From assembly GCA_026545225.1 (NCBI GenBank), contig CM048848.1:20314806-20378805 (forward strand): a DNA stretch of 64,000 nt, in the 5' to 3' direction. The notes below the pieces were generated by a model that was not told the DNA's origin, searched no databases, and was given only the letters and a program-made list of their open reading frames with translations. Of this stretch, positions 33,690-43,873 are shown in pieces. This stretch comes from Cornus controversa (lineage: Eukaryota; Streptophyta; Magnoliopsida; Cornales; Cornaceae). The translations under genes were made by a program, and so were the position numbers. Positions within the stretch are counted from its first letter, which is position 1, and each line of letters opens with the position of its first letter.

Positions 33690-35030
33690 GTTCTTCAAAT
33701 AAAAATTAGTTAAAAGTCATACCATTCACTTTAAAGATGCACAGACCCTAAAATTCACAAAATTTTAGATTCAATTCTCTTGAGAAATAATATTTGAAGA
33801 TTATTAAAATTCACAAAATTTTAGATTCAATTCTCTTGAGAAATAATATTTGAAGATTATTAAAATTCACAAACCCCGGATCACATAAAATTGTTTAAAA
33901 ATCACAAAAATTAGGTTTAAATGAAATAAACCCTAGAATTCGGAAATTTTAAGTCTAACTTCTTAAGAATCATTGTAAATTTTAGGTCTAGGCTTCTTAA
34001 GAATAGTGGAGAAGTAACCTTTTGCTAATTTTCTTAAATGCAATAAATATTTGAATTCATAAATTATAAGCCTTAGATTAAAAGCAAAAACAAAAAACAA
34101 AAAAACAACAACAACTTGAACATTCTCTCATAAAGTTAGGTTCAAGCAACTTTGTTTGATAGAACAAAATTCAAATTTTATCCAAGTCTATTTGTAATAA
34201 AACCCTAGTTTCCTTACAATCTACAAAGTAAACTTTCCAAATCATAATAATTTAAAACTTAATAAACTTTTAAGTCAAAGAAGTCTCATATTAACAATTA
34301 ACATAATTTGATTCATTTATCTATTACTTAAATTATCCCTACCAATGTTGTAATCTAATGGTATTTACTCACCTTCCAAAGCAAAATGTTGAAAGTTCAA
34401 GTCCGCAGAGGTCGTGTGCTATTTGCACAAAAAAAAGAAAAGAAAATCCCTCTTGGGCTAAAAATGTTAGTATAATCCAACTCATAAGTAATTAATTTTT
34501 AAGTATGTTACACATTATTCAACTAATATGCTTATGATCCAACTTAATCAATCAAACTTAAGTTATTAGGTATGCAACCTTAGGTCCATGAACTATCAAG
34601 AACCTACGTTAATCTATGAACCTAATGTGATTCAATTTAAACAACTGATTCATAAATTCTATGATTAACACACATTCTAACCAAGTATCTTAACACACAC
34701 ATGGCATACTGACTTAGGGTCGAAAAATCTACTGGAACCCTCATGGCTAGACATAAAATAATTTTGGTGGACAAATTTTCACAATTATAAATAACACAAA
34801 TAGGAAATTAGAATAACAAAAAGAGTTAGCGGGGGAACACCCTCACTAGGATATATGTGGCTCTGCCACAGGTATCAAGAATATTCATTTTTTTTTTTTT
34901 TTGTATTCGAGAAAAATAGGTGGCTGTGATTCTCATGTTAGAAACAATTCATGATTTACCACTAAAAGTACCCATATTAATACCATAACATTATTCATTC
35001 CTCCTAAGAAATCATCTTTGTCCTTTAGTC
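33690..35030. repeat. Dispersed repeat family, copy B
   Basis: Aligns with parts of copy A (23215-24660) and copy C. It includes a local tandem duplication of about 56 bases (33755-33868), lacks the segment equivalent to 24290-24455, and has a T-run at 34889. Confidence 0.75.
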
Positions 35031-35215
35031 AACAGAAAATGTTCCATTATTTTTTTACGAGAGAACGTACAAACAAGACACTAAGCTCTTTTTTGATATT
35101 ATACAAGAATTTGTTCTACGATTAAGCATAAATGCAGAGAGAATGGAATCTTTCGCTGGCCACAGGGCAAGAGAAATAAGATCAACCGACTCTCCCTCTA
35201 GACGAGACCCTCCAT
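35031..35215. other. Short spacer, no feature
   Basis: No repeat or coding similarity seen. Confidence 0.35.
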
Positions 35216-35476
35216 GTGGCTAAGAAATTCGTGGCTACTGTTCCTCAGAAGACTCCACCTGTAACACCACTAACACCACCACAAGCAAGGACAATAACTA
35301 TAAAGGCAACATGTGGAGATGATGTGTTAAAATTTCAACTACCTTGTTCATCAACAATGGTGGAGTTGGAAGAGGAAGTCTCCAAGAGGCTCAAGTATGT
35401 TGGAACTTATAAGGTCAAATATACAGATAATGATGGAGAATTGTATCAGTGCTTCCAATTCATTGGGCATGAATAG
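35216..35476 (+). pseudogene. PB1-domain fragment, NLP type, copy 2 (most complete)
   Basis: The open frame has a Pro/Thr-rich lead, then the start of the PB1 domain: TITIKATCGDDVLKFQLP, MVELEEEVSKRLK, GTYKVKYTDNDGE. The pattern KATYGDD...F-L-P...EEV-KRLK...G-T-F-K-[IV]-K-Y is that of NLP transcription factors. The reading diverges after DGE (expected W-[IV]-L-I-A), so the fragment is truncated. It is probably a dead copy of the final exon(s). No RWP-RK or GAF-like domain is present in the window. Confidence 0.65.
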
Positions 35477-35840
35477 AGTTAAAATGTTCATTGTGCCAAT
35501 TACCAAAAAATTGTGTAGGCACCATGTCTAACATCTAAGTTTTGATATACATTCCTTTGACATAAGTTGGCACTTAGAAAGTAATTTCAAAGTTTGCAAA
35601 GATTTCAGATTCTAAATTATTTTTCTCATTTGATGGAGTTGCACTTCCATTATTTTGGGCAACCATCAGAACACAGAAACAACGTGTTTTCTTGTAACTT
35701 CAGACCAACTTTTTGAATATAGATCGACTTCAGACGTACTTCTTAAGTATAGAAAGCATCGATTGGAATATAGAAATCCTGGATGGGGTGAATGAGGAAG
35801 AATGACCCGGTGTTCCAGTGAAAATGGCACGACCTTACTC
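35477..35840. other. No gene recognised
   Basis: Contains a short near-repeat (GACTTCAGACGTACTTC-like words, 35700-35745). Nothing else supported. Confidence 0.35.
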
Positions 35841-35847
35841 CAAATGT

Positions 35848-35935
35848 AAGATCAAATATGACGGCGGTTGGATTTTAATAGCCGATGAGAAGTTGCATCA
35901 TTCTACGAGTGCTTCGATGAGGGGTTACATCATCA
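35848..35935 (+). pseudogene. PB1-domain fragment, NLP type, copy 3
   Basis: Reads CKIKYDGGWILIADEKLHHS, corresponding to the IKY...GWILIA...DLHHC stretch of copy 1 with small deletions. It is too short to function. Confidence 0.5.
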
Positions 35936-36044
35936 TGCTTTAGGGTGGAGTGCCAATTACTCCTATGCTATTCATATCCTGCATATAACTCCCTATATTT
36001 TCATAAGAGTCCGGAGTCCTTAAATTTCACTTCGGGTGTGAAGT

Positions 36045-36407
36045 GTGAACGTGGCCCGACGTCAACTTGCCTTTAACAGAGCATTGAAAAGACTTAAATA
36101 CTCTTCCTACATATATATGCATCGGCCACTTTTCCAACCGAACTCCAGCTGTGACTTCTCCTCCTTGACATCTATATCTTTTTCTCTATCGTCCAACTTC
36201 CATCGAAGAAAAGGAGTCTCACGCCTATTCCGCTGCCCGCCCATCTCTCTTCAACCGGACATCGGACCTGAAATAGCTGGCGTTTCTAATTTTTCCAAAA
36301 GGGTAGTTTGCAAGAGGTCCTTTCTTATACCCGAGTCTCTAGAAAAGGGTTTAGCGCTCTATAGGAGTGAGTCATCGAGAGGTCAGTCTTGCCTTCATCT
36401 TTGAAGG
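36045..36407 (+). other. Unidentified ORF, possibly a truncated first exon with a transit peptide
   Basis: A 119-codon ORF. An inner Met at about 36117 starts a Ser/Phe/Arg-rich, acid-poor stretch (SISFSLSSNFHRRKGVSRLF) that looks like a plastid or mitochondrial transit peptide. It ends at a TGA 18 bases before the CACTA element 1 target site at 36425. I do not recognise the protein. It may be the first exon of a gene cut by the transposon, or chance. Confidence 0.3.
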
Positions 36408-36427
36408 TGACATTCAATTACAGCCAT

Positions 36428-36715
36428 CAGTACAAGAAAAATCATTTTTAACGACGGGCAAAAATGCTTTCCACGACGGGCTTCGTCCGTCGTAATATTG
36501 CCTGTCGTAGTTGATAATTAACTTTCTACGACGATCTTAATGCCAGTCATAGAACAACAACTTTTCATGATGTGCTACGCCCGTCGTAAAAAGTCTACTT
36601 TCCACCACGGGCCATGACCATCGTAGAAAGTTCACTTTCTACGACGGTTAAGGCCCGTCATGGAAAGTGGATTTTCTGTGATGGGCAACGCCCCTAGTAA
36701 AAAGTAAATTTGTTT
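36428..36715. repeat. CACTA element 1 left subterminal repeats
   Basis: Repeated TTTCYACGACGGGC and inverse CCGTCGTAGAAAG words in alternating orientation form short hairpins. In the CACTA family these are typically transposase-binding regions. Confidence 0.85.
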
Positions 36716-37590
36716 TTAAAAAAAAATTTGAATACTTTCTATTGTCCCAAAACCTGTACAACAACCAAACACAACCAAAACTCCATCCAAATCCATATAT
36801 ATCCTCACCAAGCCTTGTATAAACAACATGATGTAAATAAAAAAAAGTTAAAAGCATGGAAAATGGTAAATTTGAATCTAAAGCTCACCAATCACAAAAA
36901 ATAAATCCCAATCCATTTTTATATTCATTAAAGAGTTCAAAAGTGCAAGTTCCATCACTATTATTATCATAGCTATACAAGAGAAAAGTTTCAGTCCTAA
37001 CACAATCAATACATTTCCCACCAAGCTCAAACTACAATTTCAGAACTAATAGCAGCTTAATCATGTGATGAACCCTCATGAGAGACCAGATTCCAGAAAG
37101 CATCAAAATGGCAGAGAAGAATTGTGGGCGAGTATCTGTTACAAAGTTGATTTATGAGGAATAAGAAGTGTGAACAACCTACAATAAGCATTACAAACGC
37201 AAAAAAATCTGAATTATTATTGAAACACGAAACATATGCATGACCAAAATTTACTACTAGATGTCTCCTACAGTTCTACCTGATAGGTGGTTGTCTACCG
37301 CCTCAACTTGATCATGGATGAATTAGAACCATGCTAGAGTATTATGTATTTTTTTATTTTAGCCTGGTTTCACTTTTGAGAGTATAAAGATTGAAAGATT
37401 GGATATGTCAAATTACTTGCTGTTGATCATTCTAGAACATATCCTATTGGGGAAACTAAAGGAGGATGGGCTCAAATATTTTCTCCATTACATGTCTTCT
37501 ATTCATGTTCCATAGTATTGACTACCATTTATAATCAACAATGCTCATGCATTTCAACTTAAAGAACAGCAGAATAAGAGGAGAATATAA
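36716..37590. other. CACTA element 1 left interior, unidentified
   Basis: About 870 bases not shared with element 2. No protein similarity recognised on either strand. Confidence 0.4.
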
Positions 37591-37964
37591 AATGACAAAT
37601 GATCACCAATATAGAAGTATAGAACCAAGATGAAGTTGAATCATTTATAATTAAAAAATGGATGAAGTGAGAGGATGAGATGCAAGATGGGTTAACTACT
37701 TGTCGAGTGCCAACATATCAGGATAATTTCAAAATATTAAAGAAGCGAAATGAAAAAAAAAATCTTTAAAAATAATTTTTTCAAGAAATAATAATCTCGA
37801 CTTTGCCTATGTTGTTTAGAAGAAAAAATCAATTAAACAAGAAAAAGAAGGGTAGAAAGATCCTATATTCTTCTTCAATATTCCTTTTTTTTTGTGGTTT
37901 TGTTTAACACTACAGTCTTAGGTTATGCAACAACAACATGCGTGGATCATACTAAGGAGCAACT
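37591..37964. other. CACTA interior segment shared with element 2
   Basis: Aligns with 58910-59274 (GATGAAGTTGAATCATTT, ACTACAGTCTTAGGTTATG). It lies between the captured PEX6 exon and the left interior. No coding potential. Confidence 0.6.
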
Positions 37965-38441
37965 AAAATCTGCCATAGAACCTGTGAGCCGCACTGAAAG
38001 CTTGAGATAGCATAACAGACATTTTTTTCAGAGGATGCCATCAGATTATGACAACTATATTCCACTACATGCAGGCCCAAATAGCGAGCAACATATTTAA
38101 CCACAGTCTTCTTCCCACACCCTGCAAAAAGTACTGAATCAGTACATAGCAACAATTACACAGTCACATGAATGTATAAATATGTGTGTAATAGCAGAAT
38201 AGAAAAATAAGGCATTTGACTATTTCACTTAGAGGTTATTCAAGTCACCATAATCATTCAAAAACCTTGTCTATGAATCCAGCTTTCAGGATATCAAGCC
38301 ACTGTACGTAACAGTCCCTTCATTTTTTATCAAATCCTTCAATTTTGTGTTGCAAATTATGACTAACAAGAGTCCCTACGGCTATAGCGTTGACTCCCTG
38401 ATCAACAACATTATTAGGAAGCTCTTCAATTTATTTATTTT

Positions 38442-38819
38442 TGATAGAGTATTTGACTCTGATTGTAAAACGAATGACGTGGAAGATAAAAACAAAGTGA
38501 CGTGGACAAAAGTCTATCTTTGACCGGAGTGTCTCTATCTCTAAGAAGGACTGGGAAATTAAAAGAACTAGTCTCCAACCACAGTACAACCTCATTTTAT
38601 CTTTATAAATACAGAGACGGTCCAGATACCAAGGTACACAATTAATACCCTCTGATTTCCTTCATAACTTAAAAAGCCCTTCTGATTTCTGACTTGATCG
38701 TCGAAACGTAGTCGGCTGATACCACACCGGTGCCTTATCGACTACCCTTTGTTAGTCTTTTTTCATAGGTTGGCATTTGACCAGCTCAGGGTGAATTTCT
38801 GTTTCATCAGCTGCGTCAT
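38442..38819 (+). mobile_element. Tat 5' LTR
   Basis: TGATAGAGTATTTGAC to TTTCATCA, 378 bp, with TATA box TATAAATA at 38604-38611. It is followed by GCTGCGTCATCTGTGGGAA, a degenerate form of the Tat leader GGCGCCGTCTGTGGGAA that would contain the PBS. Confidence 0.93.
38604..38611 (+). promoter_or_regulatory. LTR TATA box
   Basis: TATAAATA; the 3' LTR has the same at 43668-43675. Confidence 0.6.
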
Positions 38820-38879
38820 CTGTGGGAATCCCATACCCACGACCTCATTAACCTAATTGTCCTACATGATTTATTCATG

Positions 38880-39500
38880 AAGCATGATGCACATACGATC
38901 TGGATTAGAGACTGCGACCGCACAAGACCCTCCTGCCAGCCAGCTTGCGCAGGACCCTCCTGTTGATCACATTCCCCCAGTCGGGCAGGACCCACCTGCC
39001 GATCAAAATCTTCCACAAGACCCCCTGGTCGGCCAGGACATTCCTGCTAGCCCCAAAGGTCCTACAGGATAGGATCCACCCGCCGCCCCTAGGCTTCCAG
39101 GTGGCAACGTACCATTAGCAGAAGGAGTAGTACAGACCCTTGGTCACAGAGATTTCCCTAGGGAACACCCTGAAGTCCCAAACGACCTAAAGCGTGTCGC
39201 AGCGTTGGAATATCAGATGCAAAACTTGTATCAAAGTTTGGTTCAAATATTCTAGCAAAATGCGACAATCCTGCAACGCCTCCCTCTTGCAGCACCAGTA
39301 CCATCACGGAGTCACCTTAGACCTATTGATTCAGAGGGTGACAGTGTGGGATGAAACAACAAAGTCCCAACTGACGATACGGCCTAGAGTTGAATTAGAG
39401 GTGAGACGATTCCCAGTTATCTGGCCCTGCCAAATAGGAATTAAACTCATGGAGATTCGAGGCATCCAGGAGAAATAACTTATCATGATATGGAGGTACA
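38880..39500 (+). pseudogene. Tat gag N-terminal region, broken
   Basis: A Pro/Asp/Gln-rich stretch with repeated QDPP words (ORF 38884-39072) followed by frames without clear motifs. It leads to the gag domain at 39609. Pro-rich N-termini are common in Tat gag. It is interrupted by a TAG at 39070-39072 and further stops. Confidence 0.55.
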
Positions 39501-39608
39501 GGAACTCAGAGCGAAGGTGGAAAGTATGGCCTAGGCCATGAAAGAAATAGGACTTGCTACAATAAAGGATCTGGTACAGCAACCAACCTTCCTTTCTCCG
39601 CCGGCATA

Positions 39609-40511
39609 ATGAATTGTCCTTTGCCTAACAAATTCAAAATGCCCCCTATGGAGAGTTTTGACGGGACCAAGGACCCGTTGGATCACTTGAAAACTTACAA
39701 AGCATTAATGCATCTCCAAGTAGTGCCAGATGAGATTATGTGCAGAGCCTTCTCCACTACATTAAAAGGCTCTGCCCGATCATGGTTTAATAGCTTGAAA
39801 CCTACATCTGTACACACTTTTAAAGAATTGAGTCAGTTATTTGTGGGAAACTTCATTGCCGCTCGAAGACATAAGAAATTAGCTACCTATCTCCTGAATG
39901 TGAGACAAACCAAGGGGGAAACATTACGAGACTATGTCAACCGATTCAATAGGGAGATGTTGCAAGTGGACGCCCTCGAAGACAAGGTGGCGGTTACTAC
40001 ATTCATGGGAGGCCTACTCCCCTCAAAATTCCTTTACTCAATCTCCAAACATCCTCCAGAGAACATGTCTGAATTACTCATGAAGGCTCAGAAGTTCATG
40101 AACGTTGAAAATGCCCTCGAGGCCCGAAGGGAAAAGGGAGATAACGACAAAAAGACAGATAGGAAAAGGGGAGCACAATCTGGAGGAAAGGATGAACGAA
40201 ACCCTAAATATGGCCGATCATCACAAGATCAGACTGACAGGGCGCCACTTCGTGACAGGGGATTCAATTTTACCCCTTTGAATACGTCGATAAGCCAGAT
40301 CCTCTTTCATATTCAAGATGATCCGACGGTGACATGGACTCCAAAATTAAAATCTGATCCCTCTAAAAGATCTCGTGACAAATATTACAGGTTTCATCGT
40401 GACCACAGGCACGATACAAATGAATGCTTAGATTTGAAGAGACAGATTGAGAGTCTAATTCCGAAGGGCCAACTGCAAAGATTTGTGGATGGCGATGGAA
40501 GAAGAGCATAA
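39609..40511 (+). CDS. Tat gag polyprotein (open, main domain)
   Basis: A 300-codon uninterrupted ORF for the structural gag protein of a Tat element. Residues ~15-120 form the retrotransposon gag domain (FDGTKDPLDHLKTY, FSTTLKGSARSWF, HTFKELSQLFVGNF). Residues ~100-170 carry LRDYVNRFNREML and FMGGLLPSKF. A basic linker then leads to YYRFHRDHRHDTNECLDLKR, where the family has a C-x-FHxDxGHxTexC zinc-knuckle-like motif; the first Cys is Tyr here. Upstream gag sequence is in other frames, so this is probably only the open part of a damaged gag. It is the longest intact ORF in the window. Confidence 0.85.
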   Translation: MNCPLPNKFKMPPMESFDGTKDPLDHLKTYKALMHLQVVPDEIMCRAFSTTLKGSARSWFNSLKPTSVHTFKELSQLFVGNFIAARRHKKLATYLLNVRQTKGETLRDYVNRFNREMLQVDALEDKVAVTTFMGGLLPSKFLYSISKHPPENMSELLMKAQKFMNVENALEARREKGDNDKKTDRKRGAQSGGKDERNPKYGRSSQDQTDRAPLRDRGFNFTPLNTSISQILFHIQDDPTVTWTPKLKSDPSKRSRDKYYRFHRDHRHDTNECLDLKRQIESLIPKGQLQRFVDGDGRRA

Positions 40512-40667
40512 AACCCCCCACAAGATAGAACAGAAGATACTACTCGTAGAAATCCTCTGTTGGGGGAGATCAGAGTCATCTCTGGGGGAATTGGAGGTGG
40601 CAGAGAATCTAATACGGCTTGAAAAGCACATGCAAGAAAAGGCAAAAAAAATTTTGAGGTAGGTGAG

Positions 40668-41075
40668 GTGAGCCAATCACCCGCCAAGTACCCTCGACTG
40701 GATGATCAGATTATTACTTTTATAGAGGCTGATGCAAGGGGGGTTCAACAACCCCATGATGACGCCCTTGTAGTCACGTTGATTATCACCAATTTTACAA
40801 CCAGGCGAGTGCTAATCGACAATGGCAGTTCTGCTGATATCCTATTTATGACCGCATTTGATCAGATGAGAATTGGAAGGGAGAAGCTCAAACCTACCAA
40901 GTCTCCACTTGTTGGTTTTTCTGGAGAGAAGCTTCTTCCGTTTGGTACTGTAAACCTCCCGGTCACTTCTGGCTCAAGCCCCAAACAGGTCACTAAGATG
41001 GTGTCCTTCTTCGTGGTGGATTGTCCGACCACTTACAATGTCATCTTGGGAAGGGCCACGTTGAATACAATATGA
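40668..41075 (+). pseudogene. Tat aspartic protease
   Basis: The frame has VTLIITNFTTRRVLIDNGSS, the active-site motif of Tat proteases ([VI]-D-x-G-S-S-A-D-I-L), then LVGFSGEKLLPFGTVNLPV and TYNVILGRATLN, equivalent to the ILGRPWL motif. The active-site Asp is present. The ORF stops at TGA 41073-41075, so it is not joined in frame with RT. Confidence 0.85.
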
Positions 41076-41199
41076 GCAGTGACCTCCATTTATCATCTCC
41101 TCGTCTAGTTCCCCACTGACAATGGGATTGGAGAGCTTAGAGGTGACCAAGCCACTGCCCGAGAATGTTATACCTCGTCCCTGAGAGAGAAAAGGGTGT

Positions 41200-42240
41200 C
41201 AGAAACTTTAAGCATAGAAGGTGTAGAAGTGGAAGAAAGTGAGAAAGCCCGCCACGCTGAACCTATGGAGGAATTAGTTGAGGTCAACTTGTTTGAACAT
41301 GAGGCAAGAAAAAAGGTGTACGTAGGGTCGTCGCTTTCACCCACCTCTCAAAGTGAACTTATGCAGTTCCTCAAAATAAACCGGGATGTGTTTGCCTAGT
41401 CTCACGAAGACATGCCCAAAATTGATCTAGCCATTGCTATACACCGGTTAAATGTCCACCCAGATGCCAAGCCAGTTAGGCAAAAAAGGAGAACATTTGC
41501 CCCAGAAAGAAATTTAGCAATCTTTGAAGAGATGGATAAATTGTTAAAGGCCAACTTTGTACAGGAAACCCATTACCCGGATAGGCTAGCAAATGTAGTC
41601 CTTGTTAAAAAATCCAATGGCAAATGACATTTGTCTGTTGACTTTACGAATTTAAATAAAGCATGTCCAAAGGACAGCTTCCCCCTTCCAAGATTGATAT
41701 GCTGGTAGAAGGCACGGCTGGATGCGAGCGACTTAGTTTCATGGATGCCTATTCGAGATACAATCAGATCCCAATGTTACCATCAGACCAAGAGAAAATG
41801 TCCTTCATAAAAGAAAGGGGCCTATATTGCTATACAGTTATGTCGTTTGGTTTAAAGAATGCCGGCGCGACTTACCAGAGGCTCGTGAACAGAATGTTTA
41901 AGGAGCAAACTGGCAGAAATATGGAGGTATATGTTGATGATATGCTTGTTAAAATCCAAAAAGCTATAAGCCACTTGGATGATTTACAGGAAGCTTTTGA
42001 TGTTTTGCAAAAGTACAGAGTGAAACTTAACCCCAGCAAGTGCGCTTTTAGGGTGTCGTCCAGAAAATTCTTGGGCTACTTGGTTAGTAAGAGGGGGATA
42101 CAGGCCAACCCACAGAAGGTGTAGGCTATTCTGGATACAAAGTCACCCAGAACGATCAAAGAAGTCTAGAAATTGATGGGAAAGGTGGTAGCATTGAGCC
42201 GACTAATCTTCCGAGCCATAGACAAGTGTCTACCATTTTT
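41200..42240 (+). pseudogene. Tat reverse transcriptase, one stop and frameshifts
   Basis: The RT domain. KIDLAIAIHRLNVHPDAKPV, ANVVLVKKSNGK, then a TGA replacing the Trp codon at 41625-41627, followed by LSVDFTNLNKACPKDSFPLP (RT block B). A frameshift near 41690 restores IDMLVEGTAG, LSFMDAYSRYNQIPM and MSFGLKNAGATYQR. The catalytic YVDD is at 41930-41941 (EVYVDDMLVK). Then come LNPSKCAF and FLGYLVSKRGIQANP, with stops after QKV and in the thumb. All palm motifs are recognisable. Confidence 0.93.
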
Positions 42241-42268
42241 CTAGGTTCTCAAATGAGCCTTTGAGTAG

Positions 42269-42742
42269 ATGCCGGAATGCGAACAGGCCTTGAGTGAGAT
42301 AAAGCAGTACCTCAGTTCACCTCCGCTTTTATCTTGCACGCAACCAGAGGATGAGTTATATTTATATTTGGTTGTCTCCCCTGCAGCAGTCAGTTCAGTA
42401 TTAGTACGAGAAGAGGAAGGGGTGCAAAAGCTAGTTTACTACACCAGCAGAGTGCTTCGAGGCGCAGAGGAGAGATATCCGTTAATAGAAAAGCTGGCGT
42501 TCGCTCTTGTTATGTCAGCCAAGAAACTCAGGCCATACTTCCAAGCACATACCATTACAGTACTAACTGATCAGCCGCTCCGGCAAGTCCTCTTCAAGCC
42601 TAAAACCTCTGGGCGGCTCGTGAAATGGTCCATGGAGTTAGAGGAGTTTGACATTAGATACAAACCGAGGTCGACAATTAAAGGTCAAGTGCTGGCAGAC
42701 TTTATAGTTAAGTTCACCTATTCTCTAGAAGAAGTTTCGTAG
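42269..42742 (+). pseudogene. Tat RNase H (retroviral type)
   Basis: An open segment in continuation of RT: CEQALSEIKQYLSSPPLLS, YLYLVVSPAAVSSVLVREEE, VYYTSRVLRGAEERYPLIEK, ITVLTDQPLRQVLF and KGQVLADFIVKF. It is the RNase H of Ty3/gypsy pol, whose job is to remove the RNA strand. It ends at TAG 42740-42742 before the second RNase H. Confidence 0.9.
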
Positions 42743-42785
42743 GAAAAGGAGGAGAGCTCAGTCCAACAGAACAAAGAAGACCAAA

Positions 42786-43200
42786 TCAACCTGGGTTGTA
42801 CATGGGAATTATTTGTCGACGGATCGTCAAACGCACAAGCTAGTGGCGCAAAGATATTGATCAAATCCCCATAAGGGGAAACACTTAAGTATGCCTTGCA
42901 GTTCGGATTCAAAGCTACAAACAATGAAGCTGAGTATGAGGCCTTGATCGCAGGGTTAAAAATAGCTGATGTTCTTAAGATACAATAGCTGAAAGCTTAT
43001 ACCGACTCTGAGCTGGTTGCCCGTCAAGTACGCGTAGAGTATGAGGCAAAGGGATCAAAAATGAAATCTTACTTGCAGAAAGTCTAGGAGCTAGTCACCC
43101 ATTTCTGAAAGTTTTCCATCACACGGGTTCCCCGCAGTGAAAATTCTAATGCAGACGCTCTCGCTCGACTCACTACGGCACAAGAAGCTACTAATGGGGG
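42786..43200 (+). pseudogene. Tat additional archaeal-type RNase H (aRH)
   Basis: A second RNase H follows the first, as in the Tat lineage. Catalytic positions are visible: Asp in WELFVDGSSNAQ, Glu in ATNNEAEYEALIAGL, Asp in AYTDSELVARQV, and Asp in NADALARLTT. Stops occur after LIKSP, at KIQ and at two later places. This domain places the element firmly in Tat. Confidence 0.9.
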
Positions 43201-43491
43201 AGTATTTATAGAACGTTAAGACAGCTTGAGTGTAACAGAAGAGGTGCTGAATGAGGTAAACCAAGTCACCCACGGCATGGAGTGGGCAAACCCAATTGGG
43301 ATACATTAGGGATGGCGAGCTACCATCTAACAAGACTGAGGCACACAAAATAAGGATCAGGGCATCGAGATATACCTTGATCGATGGAATCCTCTACACA
43401 GTTCTCCCTTATTATTACAAATCAAAGGACATATCTTGACAATCCAAAGAGCCAATCGGAGTGTTCCTGAGGTCTGGCGAGCAACTTTCAT
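43201..43491 (+). pseudogene. Tat integrase stub, core deleted
   Basis: Only the leading part of integrase is left: DGELPSNKTEAHKIRIRASR and YTLIDGILYTVLPYYY, the segment before the zinc finger. The next bases jump to EVWRATF-like sequence and the polypurine tract. The HHCC finger, DDE core and C-terminal domain are gone, a deletion of more than 1 kb. Confidence 0.8.
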
Positions 43492-43505
43492 GAACAGGGG
43501 GCATC
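43492..43505 (+). promoter_or_regulatory. Tat polypurine tract
   Basis: GAACAGGGGGCATC directly before the 3' LTR. It is imperfect because CATC separates the G-run from the LTR start. Confidence 0.65.
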
Positions 43506-43873
43506 TGATAGAGTATTTGACTCTGACTATAAAACGAATGACATGGAAGATAAAAACAAAGTGACGTGGACAAAAGTCTATCTTTGACAGGGGTGTCTCT
43601 ATCTCCAAGAAGGACTGGAAAATTGAAAGAACTAGTCTCCAACCACAATACAACCTCATTTTATCTTTATAAATATAGAGACGGTCCAGATACCAAGGTA
43701 CGCAATTAATACCCTCTGATTTCCTTCATAACTTAAAAAGCCCCTTCTGATTTCTAACTTGATCGTCGAAGCGAAGTTGTCTGGTACCACACCGATGCCT
43801 TATCGACTACCCTTCTTTTGTCTTTTTCACAGGTTGGCATTTGACCAGCTCGGGGTGAATTTCTGCTTCATCA
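43506..43873 (+). mobile_element. Tat 3' LTR
   Basis: 368 bp, TGATAGAGTATTTGAC to TTCATCA, followed by TSD ATTTT. It differs from the 5' LTR by scattered substitutions and small indels. Confidence 0.93.

Larger units (their letters stand above)
38442..43873 (+). mobile_element. Tat-lineage Ty3/gypsy retrotransposon, integrase-deleted, complete LTRs
   Basis: LTRs at 38442-38819 and 43506-43873, with TSD ATTTT (38437-38441 and 43874-43878), inserted in a PEX6 intron inside CACTA element 1. The interior encodes gag, protease, RT and RNase H, then a second archaeal-type RNase H, which is the mark of the Tat lineage. Integrase is deleted except for its leading edge. Several stops and frameshifts are present. 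The LTRs differ by few bases, so the insertion is fairly recent. Confidence 0.95.

Noticed and set aside
43091-43659. Minus-strand ORFs opposite the Tat aRH/integrase stub and LTR
   Set aside because: The plus strand has clear catalytic motifs (aRH, pre-integrase); these are shadows.
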